64,000 nucleotides of DNA from Oikopleura dioica. Lineage: Eukaryota; Chordata; Appendicularia; Copelata; Oikopleuridae. The notes under the pieces are model-generated. The model did no database searches. It was not told the origin of the DNA and saw only the letters and a list, made by a program, of their open reading frames with translations. The stretch lies in assembly GCA_907165135.1 (NCBI GenBank), contig OU015567.1:687001-751000 (forward strand). The letters run 5' to 3'. Shown piece after piece: positions 19,831-31,383 of the stretch. The translations under genes and the position numbers were made by a program. Positions within the stretch are counted from its first letter, which is position 1. Each line of letters begins with the position of its first letter.

Positions 19831-22800
19831 TTACTCCTCTTCGTCAGAATCTTGCATTTCAGCTTCTTGAGTGGCTTCAAGAGCGACGACTTTGCGGCGG
19901 AGAATTTCGCGTAGGGCGATAAGGCAGAACTAAAATGATAAGCTTAATTTCTAAAATTTTAAATTTCCAAAAATTTTTTTGAATATTTTTTTTTCTTGAA
20001 AATACGGTTAGGGGCTTACCTGGTATTGAGCGTGAGTCTGGACGGAGAACGCGCGCTGCTCTCGTATCCTTCTAATAGTCGCGTACAAGTCGATTTCTAC
20101 GTCAACATCGAGCCAGGCTCGGCAGATATCAATTCCCAAATATGTTCCTAGGAAAAACCAATTACTTCTCTGTTCAAAAAACCGTTTCCAGAAAGCGCCA
20201 GAACGCAAATTCTGGAGTGAAACAAACCAGTTCTGCCAATTCCAGCGCTGCAGTGTACAACAATAGGGGATATTTCGAAGGCGTCTTCGTCGGGAGGAGT
20301 TGGCGGGCCGTAGGGCGAAATCAGCTGGCTTCTGATTCTAGCGTGGCACTCGTTTACTTGGTCCTGGAAGTCGAGGAGCATTTCCGGGCATTCGGGCACA
20401 TCGAAATCGGGCCACTAGAATCGATAGTTAGGGCATTATAATTGCTTTCAAATGAAAAAAAAGCCGCTCGCGGCTTTCGGAAGAAAAAAGTCGAAGAAAA
20501 AGCCGCATGAAATCGAAAAAAATTTGCTTAAATTTGATTTTTTTCATACCTTTTTGAAGGCAAAGTGATAAATTGTCCTGGTCTGGCACTCGAATTCAAT
20601 CTGGATGGTTGTCCTCGTAAAATGCTCTTCTTCCACCGTTTCGTCTTGATTGTAAAGCACGAAGTGCCCGGCAATCTTCCGCTCACCCTCGAGCGGCCAG
20701 TACAAATCGCACTTTTTCTTGTCGTTTTCAAAGAGCTTCGTGGTCATGACAATCACCCTCGAGTTCGACTCCCAAACCATTTGCCAAAAGTGCGCCATCG
20801 TGTTTTCTTTTGGGCCTTGAGTGCAGATGTACTTTTTCTTCATTTCAAAGCCGTCACAGTGACTAGCATTTATATAGTCATTTTCGTCTAAAAACAGGTT
20901 GAATTTCTCGAAAAAAATGAAAATATTGAAAAAAAAATTCTTGATTTTTTCGATAAAGAAAGTTGTTTTTCACGAATTCTACCAGAAAGTCGAGTGTCTT
21001 CCAGTCTGACGCGAGTGTGATCGTAGCAGGGGACATCGGAGTAGCGATTCCGCACTTGATTTGGCCGCGCCCGGGAGAAGGCGAAACAACCAGCTGGCTT
21101 TGCGGTTCGAATCTCTTCGTATTGACGGCGTAAACAGCCACTAGACGCCTGAATTCTGAGTGAATGTTGATAAAAGATGATGTTTTTCATCAACAAAATT
21201 TTTCTCATTCTACTAGTTTCAATTGTAGACAAAAATTATTGAAAAGAGACTTAAGGGATTCCCCTCCCCCGATTTCGTCAACTTTGACTTCGAACTACTT
21301 TCTTTAGGGCTGAGTTTTTTTACAAGTATGAGGGCTCATTTTGAAGCCCGTTTCTTAATGAACAAACTCTAGTACAGAAATTAATTTTCATAAGGGGAAA
21401 CACCTTGAAAAGACGGACTGAAAACATTGATTCTCGCGAAAAACCCCATTTTGGGCCATTTTTAAGGGTGTCTGCGGAGAAGCTCCTTGCTAAAGATCCT
21501 AAGTGGGGGGTCCCTTAACTAAGAATTAGGGGTTGTTTTTATATTAAGTTATTATTATAATTATTATTAATAAATTAATTAATAAATTATAAATATCAAT
21601 TAATTATTATGAGAGCTACCCCTTATTCTTGATAAAGGGACCGCCCAACTTAAGACTTAAAGCAGGGGTAATAATTTATTATTAATAACAATAAATTATT
21701 ATTATAACTTCAAATTACGATGCTAAGAAATGTCTTTCAGACATATTTATGATGAAAAACATGCGATTGTAATTGTAAATGTAATTAAATTACCTTGTAC
21801 CAAGTTTTGTTTCCACCATTGTATCTGTTATGCACTGATCTTAGGGTTACATCATTTTGCTCACTATCCTCGCTATCGTAAGAATCATGACTAAAAATAT
21901 CGTTATTTTCCAAAAAAACGGAATTATTTCATGTTTTTTATAAATAATTGATCAATGTGAAACGAGATTAACTTTTGTGAGTCCAGGCGGGTTCATTCTA
22001 GCGCTTGTTTCGGCGAAAACACGCGCTAGACCGTTCGATTTTGTAATGGCTATTGAAAAAAGGGTTATTTGGGGCTTTTGCTTACCTGGGAAAACGATTG
22101 GTGTTATGATGAATTGGATCGGCGGCGAGCTTGGCGAGAATTCGCGACTTGCTTTTGCTGATTTGACGTGCGGAGTTATCGCTCTCTGCAAGTTCGACAC
22201 CCGAGTCGTTCCAGCACCTGAATTTGAGCTTGAAAAAGTGAACAGGATTACGCGCGAAATTGAAAGCACAGCACAAAAAAACAGGCTTTCAGGATGAAAA
22301 AAAAAAGATATTTTCCGTTTCACTTCTACTTAAAAACAATAACAAAAAAAAATAAAATATTTTTTCCCAAAAATAAAAATAATTAATAAAAAATCAATAA
22401 TCTTCGCCCCTTCAACCAATAAAAAATCATTAGATTTCTCAAAAAGACAACCCTTACCCCCTAACCCTAATCCCTATGCCCTACCCTTGTCTTTATCCGT
22501 TTCCTACCCTTATTTCGTAACCCAATCCCGTACCCTTAATCAAATTCTTCAAAAAGAAATGTCTCAAATAAACTTTGTCTCGCTTTTAACCAAGTCAAAG
22601 TGTTCATTCTTTCTTGTTTAACCTAATAAGATACCCTTTATTTACCCTTTTCTTCAGCTTACAAGATAACAAAACAGATAAAACATCGTTGCCTATATTT
22701 ACCTCGCTCGTTTCGGCGAATGAGTCGGGCTGATTTCATCCTCTTCGCTCGAGTCTGTGTCGAATTTTTTCGCCAAAATCTCTTCGGCGAATTTTCTTAT

Positions 22801-22863
22801 GTCACAATTTTCGAGGTCTATCTCTGTCGGCACACATGGCACTTCAAAGGAAATATTCTCCAT
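19831..22863 (-). CDS. Cytosolic protein tyrosine phosphatase (classical PTP)
   Basis: Removes phosphate from phosphotyrosine. Exon 1 (22863-22703) begins [17 protein letters not shown] and is acidic. The next exons, after introns at about 22702-22236 and 22086-22050, encode a Ser/Pro-rich linker, then [13 protein letters not shown]. The catalytic domain follows: [17 protein letters not shown] (the pTyr-loop region), [20 protein letters not shown], the WPD loop [13 protein letters not shown], the P-loop [22 protein letters not shown], and the Q-loop segment [14 protein letters not shown], ending in an acidic tail. All key residues (WPD Asp, CX5R Cys and Arg, Gln) are present, so it should be active. 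No SH2, FERM or membrane segment is seen. One intron holds a TTAA-flanked element. Confidence 0.85.
21251..21518. mobile_element. Possible TTAA-flanked MITE in a PTP intron
   Basis: Starts TTAAGGGATTCCCC and ends GGGGGGTCCCTTAA. The terminal inverse match is short but resembles the termini of the elements at 27410, 47919 and 6707. It is followed by about 200 bp of AT-rich low-complexity sequence. Confidence 0.4.
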
Positions 22864-24294
22864 TTTTTTCTCTTTATTTGATTTTTTAATTTGTTAAAAA
22901 AAATGTTGGTTGTTAGTGGATTTGAAGAGCGAATTTGAAAATCGAAAAATTTTCGACTTTTCTTTTCTTTTTTTTAGATTTTAGCTTTCTAATAGAAATG
23001 AGCATGGCCATGAAGCAGGAAGAGCCGAGCTCAACGTGGGTGAAAGTTTGGCCGAACGCGGCGTCTATACGGACTCCTCGGCACCACACCAGCGCGCACA
23101 GCACCACCACACCGGAGCTGCGCCGATTCAATTCTACTGAGCAATTTTCCTATGGCGCAATTTTCGACCTACTATTAGTCAATTTGCAGGCGTAAGCACA
23201 ATTCGCACTTTTTGCTTAAAAACGAGAATTTTTGTACTTCTTCAGTCTTGATCCTTTTTTGTCACAAATAGAATTTTTTTCCTTTTTCCTTTATAAAAGA
23301 ATCTCACAGATTTTGATCTGAAAGACAAACCGCGTTTTCGTAACAATAAATGAGAAACTGAGAAGGACCATAAATTGCATCAGTCCGATGATTTTCAGAA
23401 AATTTTGATCAATATGATTTAGAAGAATGATTTTCTTTATTTCCTGCCCTGCAAGTGTTTCCCTGGCGATTTACATATGTTATGTTTTTTGAAAATTCCC
23501 GAAATTCGTCAACATTTCAAACATCGTTTTTAACCACAGACCCTTACTATCAATGATAGTTTATCATTGACATTTTTAGAGTTATTCAACGGTTAAAGTT
23601 GTGGAAATCGAAGGTAGTACCCTTAATAAAAATTATATTCAAAGCTTAGAATATTTAACTATTGTATGTTATTTCTTTTGCACCACAAGAGAGTTTAAAA
23701 ATTGTAAAGCACTTTGGCAAAACAAGATTTCTGATTGAATCTGTTGCGTTAGAATCTCACTTCTTCCGGGAAAATGAGGAAATGTGAATTTCTTCTTGCG
23801 CTGGACCGCGGAGGAGCGTAGGAGTGTTGGCCACCCACGCACTTTTGCACCACCACACCGCGCACCAACACCACACTCAGGAAGGAATACGCGCGCCGCG
23901 CATTTCTTCTTCGTCAGGAAATGCTCGACTCACTCAACCGTTCACCTACTTATTCAAATTCGACCAAGAATCGAAAAAAAGAAAATGATAAGAAATAATT
24001 ATCCGTAAATTTTCCAGTATTTTTTCAAGCCGCTGATTTTCGTGATTTCGTTGCTAATTGAGTTCCGCCTACAATGCGACCTTTTTATTATGAAAATCAA
24101 CAAGGACTTTCGATTCGAAAAGTTCATCAAAACTGCATGAGAAAATTGAATTTCCGGCTCGTTTAATTCATCAATTAGCTTGAAAGCAAATTGCGTCAAA
24201 AAAATAAAAAGAAACTGCAAAAGCATTAACTTCAATAAATAATGCGGACTTTGCCTCGAACAAAGCTAAAACATTTTTTAAAAAAGTCGAAAAA
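22864..24294. other. Intergenic stretch without a recognised gene
   Basis: Upstream of the phosphatase. Two His/Ala/Thr-coded stretches (about 23080-23115 and 23845-23880) share CACCACACC-type sequence, suggesting a small duplicated motif. Open frames here have no domain. Nothing else stands out. Confidence 0.5.
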
Positions 24295-24540
24295 ATGAAG
24301 TTTTTTATTTTAGGATTATTTTTTATCGGGGCTTTTGCCCTTTCTCCGTTCTCGGTGAACAATCAGATACAGAGAATTTGGAGGGCTTATGAAAAATCAA
24401 AGGCTTGTCGAAGAGGTGAAAATAATCTTTTTAGAAATTTCGTGAATAACAAATTTTGCAAAGCAAGAAGGCAGGCGCTTGGAAGACTTCCAACTCGATA
24501 TGAGAAATTGAAAATACGCCGAGAATGCGACTATTCGTAA
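24295..24540 (+). CDS. Small secreted cationic protein, unrecognised
   Basis: A single 81-codon exon. MKFFILGLFFIGAFALSPF is a clear signal peptide. The mature part of about 62 residues is strongly basic (KSKACRRGENN, KARRQALGRLPTRYEKLKIRR) and has three Cys. No paralogue is visible in the window. Size and charge would suit an antimicrobial or matrix peptide, but nothing in the sequence proves a function. Confidence 0.5.
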   Translation: MKFFILGLFFIGAFALSPFSVNNQIQRIWRAYEKSKACRRGENNLFRNFVNNKFCKARRQALGRLPTRYEKLKIRRECDYS

Positions 24541-25516
24541 CGAAAAATCTGACCTTATAAGCCGAATATATTTAATAAATTTTTCCGCAGAGATTTTTCT
24601 TAAACCATAGTTAAAAATTGTTTCTCACGCCATTGCAAATTATTTATTTTAGTGTCTTTAATTTCTGGACCAGACGGGTGTAGGGCGGCTACGTTCGAAA
24701 TTTCGAACGCCGTTCGAGATTTTTCGAACGCCGTTCGAAAAATTTCTGAATTTGCTTATAAAAATGAGCTCGTATGCGCTCCGCGCCTGTAAGTCAACTT
24801 CATCTACTTACACGATGACATTGATTTAAGCTCATTCTTAGGTCAAGATTTTTCGGAAATTTCGAACGCTGTTCGAAAAATGGGCCCAAAAACCGATTTC
24901 GAATGGGGCCGCCCGCCACCCGACCAGACCGTCTGGTAGTCACTTGAAATGCAGTAAAAATGATAAATATGCTGCATGGTAACTGCAGCTACTTTAGGAT
25001 CAAAATGCTTCGTTTCGACGAATTTAAGGGTAAAGTCATCGCTGAGCCCTACTTTGAGCTTGAATTCCTCGGTATCTGTAAATGGTAACGAAGTCCTTGA
25101 AATTCATTGGCATTATGCCTTTGTTGAAGATCTATCCTTGTTTTTACTATTCACAAGAGCTTTCTTCAAAATTTAAAGTAAAAATATTGTTTCTAGTCCG
25201 TCAAATTTGACCAAAATTTTCAATATTTTCAGGGATCCTTATTTGCACTATGACTACGAGTTCTTGAGGAGAATTTTATAAAAGCTCTTGTTATTTTTCT
25301 CTTTTTCCCCTGAAGGAAATTTTGAGTTATAACAGTTAACTCTGCGCTAATTCAAGCCTCAAACTGTTACTACAACCTTATAAATTATAAGGTATATGCG
25401 AGTTACGAACATACATTTTGTCTTTAATTGTTTTTTTATTATCGAAAAAATAAATCAATTGTTTTTTTATTATCGAAAAAATAAATCAATTGTTTTTTTA
25501 TTATCGAAAAAATAAA
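24541..25516. other. Intergenic, with fold-back and tandem repeats
   Basis: Holds an imperfect fold-back repeat (24660-24935) and, at the right edge, three 31-bp tandem units (25425-25518). No gene seen. Confidence 0.5.
24660..24935. repeat. Imperfect fold-back repeat rich in TTCGAAC
   Basis: The outer ends, CCAGACGGGTGTAGGGCGGC and GCCGCCCGCCACCCGACCAG, pair imperfectly. Inside are five TTCGAACGC/GCGTTCGAA-type boxes and an ATGAGCTC/GAGCTCAT-like inner pair. Confidence 0.6.
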
Positions 25517-25518
25517 TC
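25425..25518. repeat. Three 31-bp tandem repeats
   Basis: The unit starts AATTGTTTTTTTATTATCG and ends AAAAAATAAATC, repeated three times without change. The last unit reaches the stop codon of the kelch gene, so the array forms its immediate 3' untranslated sequence and supplies repeated A/T-rich signals. Confidence 0.9.
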
Positions 25519-27880
25519 AAGCACAGTAACCTGAAGAGACTTGAAATAAAACGGGACCTGACTCGCCTGTACTATGACTTCCAATAATTTCCGAGCTTTT
25601 TATTTGATCTCCTTCTACTTCAAGACGTTGGAGTGGATTGCCATAGTTATAACCAGCCACAAGAAAGATAGAATCATTAATTTTGAGCGAAGAATGTTGC
25701 GAAACAGCCTGAAAAATTTTGAAATTTGAATAATATTATTAATAATAATTATAATTGAAGATAAATAACGGCAATACTATTTATGATGATAAATCTTTGA
25801 GCAAACAATTTTTCCGATATATAACTCAATTTAAACAAGCCTAAATAGAGAAAATAATAACGTACGCTTTTAAGTGATCCAGATCGTGACCATGAGTCTT
25901 CAGAAAGGAGCCAAATGTGATTAAGAACTGTGCTTCCGTTTGCGATCCCACCAAGCAAAAGAAGGTTTCCGCTTTCAAGTCCAACCAAAACATGTGCACG
26001 AATATCGCTTATGAAAAATTATTATAAAAAATAATTTTCAAGACGTTTTTAAATTTCAGTAACCTTATTGGAGGGTCTCCAATAACACTCCATCCACTTT
26101 GTGTGAGTGTCTCGACTTTTCTGAGGTCTCCAAAACCATGAGAACCAACTGTTGTCGGTTGATTTTTGTAGATGCCCAGCTTCCCAGATTTATGTCCACA
26201 TATCGTTGAAGAAGCGGGAGAAGAACTCGAACCATCAAAAATTTCGCAATGTCTTTTGTCGGTTCCGTCAGAAAAACAGATGAGAGCTTTAATAAAAATG
26301 ACGACTTTGTTCAACGGTTTTTTATATTGATCTTTACCTCGAGAATCATTTTCAATCGGAAGTGCAGCACTCGAATAATCGATGTCATTGAGAAGTCTGA
26401 CGGATGATTCAACAAATTGACATCCATCAAGAACGGCAATCTTTGTAAATTGATTACAATTTTTCGCTCAATCAAACCTTTTTCTTGTCAGAATCACCAC
26501 CAAAAATAAAAAATTGATTTTCAATAACCGCATGTTGTGCATTTTTAGCATAATTATCCGCAGGAGCTGAGATTTTGCGGAAAGTTGTGAGCTTCCGTCT
26601 CCCGAGATAACGTATGAGTCTGTGATCGAGTAGCGTACAACAAGAATGAACATTCCGTTCTTCAAAATATACTTTATTTAAGAAGAAATAGTTACAAACT
26701 ACCGGATCAGACGGATGTTGAGTAGTTGGAGAGACAGTCGAGGTCCCTGATCCCTAGAAGCCAATTGCGAAAAATTCATTCCGATTTAGAGAAACCTGAG
26801 ACTGAAAGCAAGGACAAGAAGCCATTCTTTCTTGATGTCCAGAACAGCAAGTTTCATGACAAAGTCCCGTCGGTTCACAAATTTTCATGCAGGAAGTCTT
26901 AATGCAAATCAGCTCACTGATAACTTTAAATCAAACCAGCTCATCAAGAGAGTCATTGAGACATGATTTGTACTCGGCATTGTTTTGCTCCGCATCTTCG
27001 CATTGTCCGAGACATAAGGGGTGCTCACCGCATTCCACGCATCCAGTTTGGCAGTCACCTCCGCAAGGACACGAGTTATCGCAAGCTTAAAGACTTTCTT
27101 GCCTTTTTATTGTACAAATCGGCTTTACCGGAAAAACTGCTTAGGCAATTCGAGTGACATAAGGAAGAGTCGCATGAGGATAAACAGTCCAGGTATGATA
27201 CTCTGCAACTTGCCAAGCATTCCTCATAGAGAGGCCGATCGCTATAAATTATATATTATAGCCTATAATATATTTTTAAAATAAGTGTGAACAGTTTTTT
27301 CCATCTTTAGAGGCCCCAACTGAAGAGGACTTAATTATAATAATAATAATTAATAATTATAAAAATTTACAAGCATTTAATTAACAAGCATTAATATCAA
27401 GACCTCATATTAAGGACCCCCCCGTCAACAATTTTCGAAAAATCTATTTTCGGAATTTCAAAATTTTGACCCCGGAAATGGATTCTACGGGTAAAAAAAC
27501 GATTTTGAGGCTTCATTTTTTGGGGGTCTATCTCGACTCTAACACCCTCAAAATCGCCTTTGAAAATTGGAGTTTTTGACGAAAAATGATGAAAATGGTC
27601 TATTTTCGCTAGAAAATCAGTTTTTCTTGGGCAAAAATTGCTCCGAACAAGTTTATCTGATGTATTAAACTTCCAGGTACACTCAGAAGCCAAAATATGG
27701 CTGTTCTAAAATTTTCGAGTTTTTGAGGAAAATTGTTGACGGGGGTCCTTAAATCGCTCTTTTGCATACTCACATGCATAACTCATCTCTTTGTCCAAGC
27801 AGTCGGGAAAAAACCGTCGTTCCATAAACTGGATCACTCGGAAGAATACACAAAAGTGCAAAAAACCAAGTAAAAAACAT
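25517..27880 (-). CDS. Secreted Cys-rich plus kelch-repeat protein
   Basis: The ATG at 27880 gives signal peptide MFFTWFFALLCILPSDPVYG. After an intron of about 530 bp carrying a TTAA-type MITE come many Cys (EECLASCRVSYLDCLSSCD, CDNSCPCGGDCQTGCVECG, CMKICEPTGLCHETCC), a Ser/Thr linker, then propeller-like repeats: NAQHAVIENQFFIFGGDSD, FDGSSSSPASS, VGLESGNLLLLGGIANGS, SEDSWSRSGSLK, INDSIFLVAGYNYGNPLQR. These are kelch motifs in a secreted context, about 520 residues over about ten exons with short introns. Kelch propellers usually bind proteins; the Cys domain would be disulfide-bonded. No membrane anchor is seen. Exon phases agree for most joins. Confidence 0.7.
27410..27752. mobile_element. 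TTAA-flanked MITE, copy 1
   Basis: TTAAGGACCCCCCCGTCAAC at the left end and its inverse GTTGACGGGGGTCCTTAA at the right end. About 343 bp, no coding frame. A copy in the opposite orientation is at 47919-48257. It sits in the first intron of the kelch gene. Confidence 0.85.
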
Positions 27881-28249
27881 ACTTCTGCTCGAATGACGGT
27901 CTTACGAGAGAATCTGCCTGTTTTATCTTGAATATAAACTTTTAAAATGCAAAGTAAATACTATTGCTCGCCGGTTCCGTGATTAAGGACAGAAAAAATT
28001 GACATTTGACACAAGAATCTAAACGAGGAACGATGATATTTATCGTTGATTTTCGCAATTCTGCTCGGAATTTAATTTTATTTAAATTTTAGTTATCATG
28101 CGAATTAAAGCAAAATTCGTAAAGAAATTCTTCTTCAAGGAAAATGAGGGAAACTTGTTCGCCAGACTGAATTTATGATCAGCAAATATCAAGCCAACTT
28201 ACATATTTCTACGCTGTTTTTCTCTCATAAATAAGGGTCAGCTAAGAAA

Positions 28250-29350
28250 ATGGACGGCAAAGAGAACGCAGCTTTTGACCTAGAAGCGCAATATATTCCA
28301 AAAGCGGGGGAAGAACTCGCCGCTGATTCCATATCCATAAATTGCTCCAAGGAACAAGTCGGAAACTTCGATGCAGAGATAAATGCACGAGTTTCGAGAC
28401 GGCGATTGATGAAATCAACGAGGAAGACGAGGAGGGCGCTTTTGATGAGGACAATCGACGATTATTCTTGGTTCAAGTCTGCTTAATCGGTAAATTTTTA
28501 TAAAGTAAAGCAATCTAAAAATAAGTTTTTATCCAAATGGGAACTCTTGCCAATAGAGAATGGTGGCTCTATTGGGTTCTCATAACTTCTTGTCTTCTAC
28601 TTCTCTGGTTCGTTTCTGGATATTTTTGCTGCTGCGAGCATGTCATGAGAAGAAAGCCTGCACCTGTTATTCTCCATCCAATCGTCACTTAAATCGTGAC
28701 AGTCCTTTTTGTTTCGATCGCATTGCTTTCATCTGGAATTTTTCTTGGTATGATCGACGATTCGACCGAGTGCGAGGTCAAAACTTATTGCGAGTATGAT
28801 TTTTGAGAAAATATTCATGAGCTTAAAAATTTAAGAGCGGCGAAATACGATTGCTCGAGCGGAAAATATACGTCAGATGAAATGGAAAAATGGTGCGAAA
28901 AGGCGAATTCCTGCGTTCAAAATACTTTCAGTAAATGAAGCTTCAAGCTCACATAAAATTGGACGAAATTCAGCGATCATGGTTTTTGCTGAAGCTGGAG
29001 TGGCTCTGAATTTGATCATAAGTGTCATTTTGATGATGTTCCTTAATTTTGATATCATTAAAAAGAAGAATATCACCTTGATCATCTATCTTGTTCTCTC
29101 AGTCCCCGTTGGATTTATCGGATTTGCAATTTTTCCGGTAAATGTTGAGTACTCCATCATCTGGTAATGCTCGGATATTTTACTGATAACGACAATTTCT
29201 AGTGTAATTACAATTTTCCTGTCGACAGTGATCATTTACTGCAATTTCTACTGGATTGTTACAAACAAATACGATTTTACCCCGGAAGACTGGATTTATA
29301 TCGGATCCCATCTTTACACACAGGAAAGATTTCAAACTTTGTTTTCATAA
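28250..29350 (+). CDS. Multi-pass membrane protein, paralogue of the gene at 40.6-41.8 kb
   Basis: Starts MDGKENAAFDLEAQYIPKAG. Later exons give EWWLYWVLITSC (TM1), VLFVSIALLSSGIFLGM (TM2), a Cys-containing loop (TECEVKTYCEY, KYDCSSGKYTSDEMEKWC), VALNLIISVILMMFL (TM3), ITLIIYLVLSVPVGFIGFAI (TM4) and VITIFLSTVIIYCNF (TM5), then NKYDFTPEDWIYIGSHLY and a stop. Each of these segments has a counterpart in the gene at 40562-41778 (for example NKYDFSPDEWVRASMYIF). The family is unknown to me. Two joins, near 28370 and 28700, need non-GT donors or are lesions. Membrane topology is predicted only. Confidence 0.55.
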
Positions 29351-29695
29351 TCAAGTTTGATTGGATTTTTCATATCATTTGTAGATTGGGTCATACTTCT
29401 GTTTCTGCTACAAAGCAAACTGCGTCAACGGTCACAGGAAAAAGAAACATGGAAGCGGTGAAGCAGCAAAAAGAGGGGTGGAAAGAAGAGTGAGTAGAAG
29501 GCAAAATCGGAGACGACGAAGAAGAGGACGAAGATAAAACAGAATATTTTATGATATTTAATTTATGAGCTCTAATTAAAATCTTATCGCCAACCTGCGT
29601 TCGAAGCTGAATAAAATATATACAAAAATGAAAATTGGTTTATTTGCTCAAATAAATCATCCTTGCAGTTATCCGTTAATTTGAGGAATAAGAAC

Positions 29696-30708
29696 TTATT
29701 TATAAATTGGCACAAAGGGGACAAAAACCGGTACTTTCTCACAGTACTGCTGGTATTCCAACGTTTCTCCCCACTTTCTTCTTCCATTTTCCTCCAACAT
29801 CGGGATTCCGGAAACGAATCGTAGAAGTCCATAAATGAAGAAAATAGACAAGCCGGAAAGAAATTCAGGCCAGTAGGTGAACGACCCAGCAGCGGAAACG
29901 TAGAGGCCACTCCAAAGCAGGACTTCACCAAAGTAGTTCGGGTGGCGGGAGATGCTCCATAAGCCGGTTTTGATGAATTGACCTGAATTAAAATTTATGT
30001 CCTTCAGAAAACCTAGGATTCTGAAGGCCCTAGCCTTAGGCCCCTAGGGAGGGGGGGGTTTGATCCTGGGATACGCAACCTGTCAGAAAACCTGAGTCAG
30101 GGCCTTCTTCAAAACCCTGACTCAGGTTTCTTTTGCCAAGCCCAGTTTTTCTCGCCATATTTTACCTCGTTTAGATTCGTCATTCAGAAATCTCGCCTTC
30201 TGAAAATCGGAAACAGCTTCGAAAATGAACCCAACAAGAAAAATCGCCCATCCAACGTAAGAATACGGAGTTACTTCCGTTTGCGGAGTCCGATTAGCCA
30301 AATACGTCGGGCAGGACATGACGAAGACCCATATGATTTGAAGAATAAAAGGGACAAGAAAAGCGATTGGTGCGTTGTCGTACTTTTCCATTCTAGCGTC
30401 GCCGCGTTTGATTGCTCTGTAGAACAAATACGAGCCGAGGCGGAATGCCCAGAGCATGATACAGCTGCTCTGGAATTTTATTCACAAAGCGTTTTCTTGA
30501 CTTGGAATACCTGGACGATGTTCATAACCGTCAAGTCGGAGTGATAAAGCGAAAGAGCACAGCAAGTCAAGTAAGCGATCGATCCAACGAGATCGTAGGT
30601 CTTGTGTGTTTTAGCCACAGCGGACACTGCCCAACCAGCGATGTTGATATAACAATCCAGCAGAAATAATCTCAGCAAAATATCGAGCGATTGGTATCCG
30701 CCCTCCAT
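29696..30708 (-). CDS. DUF1295 / steroid-5-alpha-reductase-like membrane protein
   Basis: The ATG at 30708 (MEGGYQSLDILLRLFLLD) opens a chain of membrane helices: CYINIAGWAVSAVAKTHKTY, FILQIIWVFVMSC, YVGWAIFLVGFIFEAVSDFQ. The conserved C-terminal motif GLWSISRHPNYFGEVLLWSG binds NADPH in steroid-reductase relatives, and EKVPVFVPFVPIYK ends the protein, about 290 residues. The exact substrate of DUF1295 proteins is not established. Introns are GT-AG; the last (about 30159-29984) contains a CCTGAGTCAGG hairpin. A fold-back element with a 9-bp target duplication lies directly before the start codon. Confidence 0.8.
30055..30160. mobile_element. CCTGAGTCAGG-family hairpin in the DUF1295 intron
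   Basis: CTGGGATACGCAACCTGTCA...AACCTGAGTCAGGG pairs with CCCTGACTCAGGTTTC...TTGCCAAGCCCAG. The arms are slightly diverged. The host intron keeps normal GT-AG ends. Confidence 0.8.
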
Positions 30709-30716
30709 GATTTCTC

Positions 30717-31374
30717 GAGTCACGCTAACTTCCCCAAGACGCTAACTTCCCCAGACGCTAACTTCCCAAAACGCTAACTTCCCCAACATTGTGCAAGTTA
30801 GCGTCTGGGGAAGTTAGCGTCAAAGTTGCCGGTTGCAAAAAATATTTTTTTTCTCGAAATTTTTATATCGAACACTGAATACAGTATTCAGAAATTAAAT
30901 GAGCCATTATTTCTAAGTAATTTAGACAGAGGTTTGAGAATTCAGGCATTTTTTGGGATGAATGTTCTAATAATGACGCTTCGAAATAATCAAAAATATT
31001 TTATTATAAATAATAAGAGCTTAGAAATTTTGAAATCGACTGTCAAAATGAGTGTACTCTCGGAGTACAAAAAATATTATTTCAAAACGTTAAACTAAAT
31101 TTGCTCAAAAGAAATGGAAAATATGACCGCTTTTCACACGGAAAGGTCGAGGTTAGATTCTAAGAGGGAACTGACTGTCTACTAGACTAAGACATGCTCA
31201 GCATTCAGTAAAAGAGCCATTCAACGCTCCACGGATCGCCCACGCACTTTCGACGCTAACTTGCCCAAGACGCTAACTTGCCCAAAACGCTAATTTGCAC
31301 AACCTTGGGGAAGTTAGCGTCTGGGGAAGTCAGCGTCTGGGGAAGTAAGCGTCTTGGGGAAGTTAGCGTGACTC
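30717..31374. mobile_element. Fold-back element with 17-bp tandem-repeat arms and 9-bp target duplication
   Basis: The termini GAGTCACGCTAACTTCCCC and the exact inverse GGGGAAGTTAGCGTGACTC are flanked on both sides by TGATTTCTC (30708-30716 and 31375-31383). The arms consist of GACGCTAACTTCCCCAA-type units: four forward and two reversed on the left, three forward (with GCCC) and four reversed on the right. About 400 bp of unrelated AT-rich sequence lies between. A 9-bp duplication suggests a Mutator-like (MULE) origin. Confidence 0.85.
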
Positions 31375-31383
31375 TGATTTCTC

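Noticed and set aside
21977-22297. Plus-strand frame of 106 codons ([16 protein letters not shown]...)
   Set aside because: The minus strand has phosphatase linker exons with matching GT-AG sites and phases, so the plus frame is probably a shadow.
23545-23575. TCAATGATAGTTTATCATTGA palindrome
   Set aside because: Too short and AT-rich to claim an element or a regulatory site.
22935-24008. Frames with HHT-rich segments
   Set aside because: Low-complexity CACCAC sequence; no conserved domain, and the two similar stretches do not align beyond the motif.
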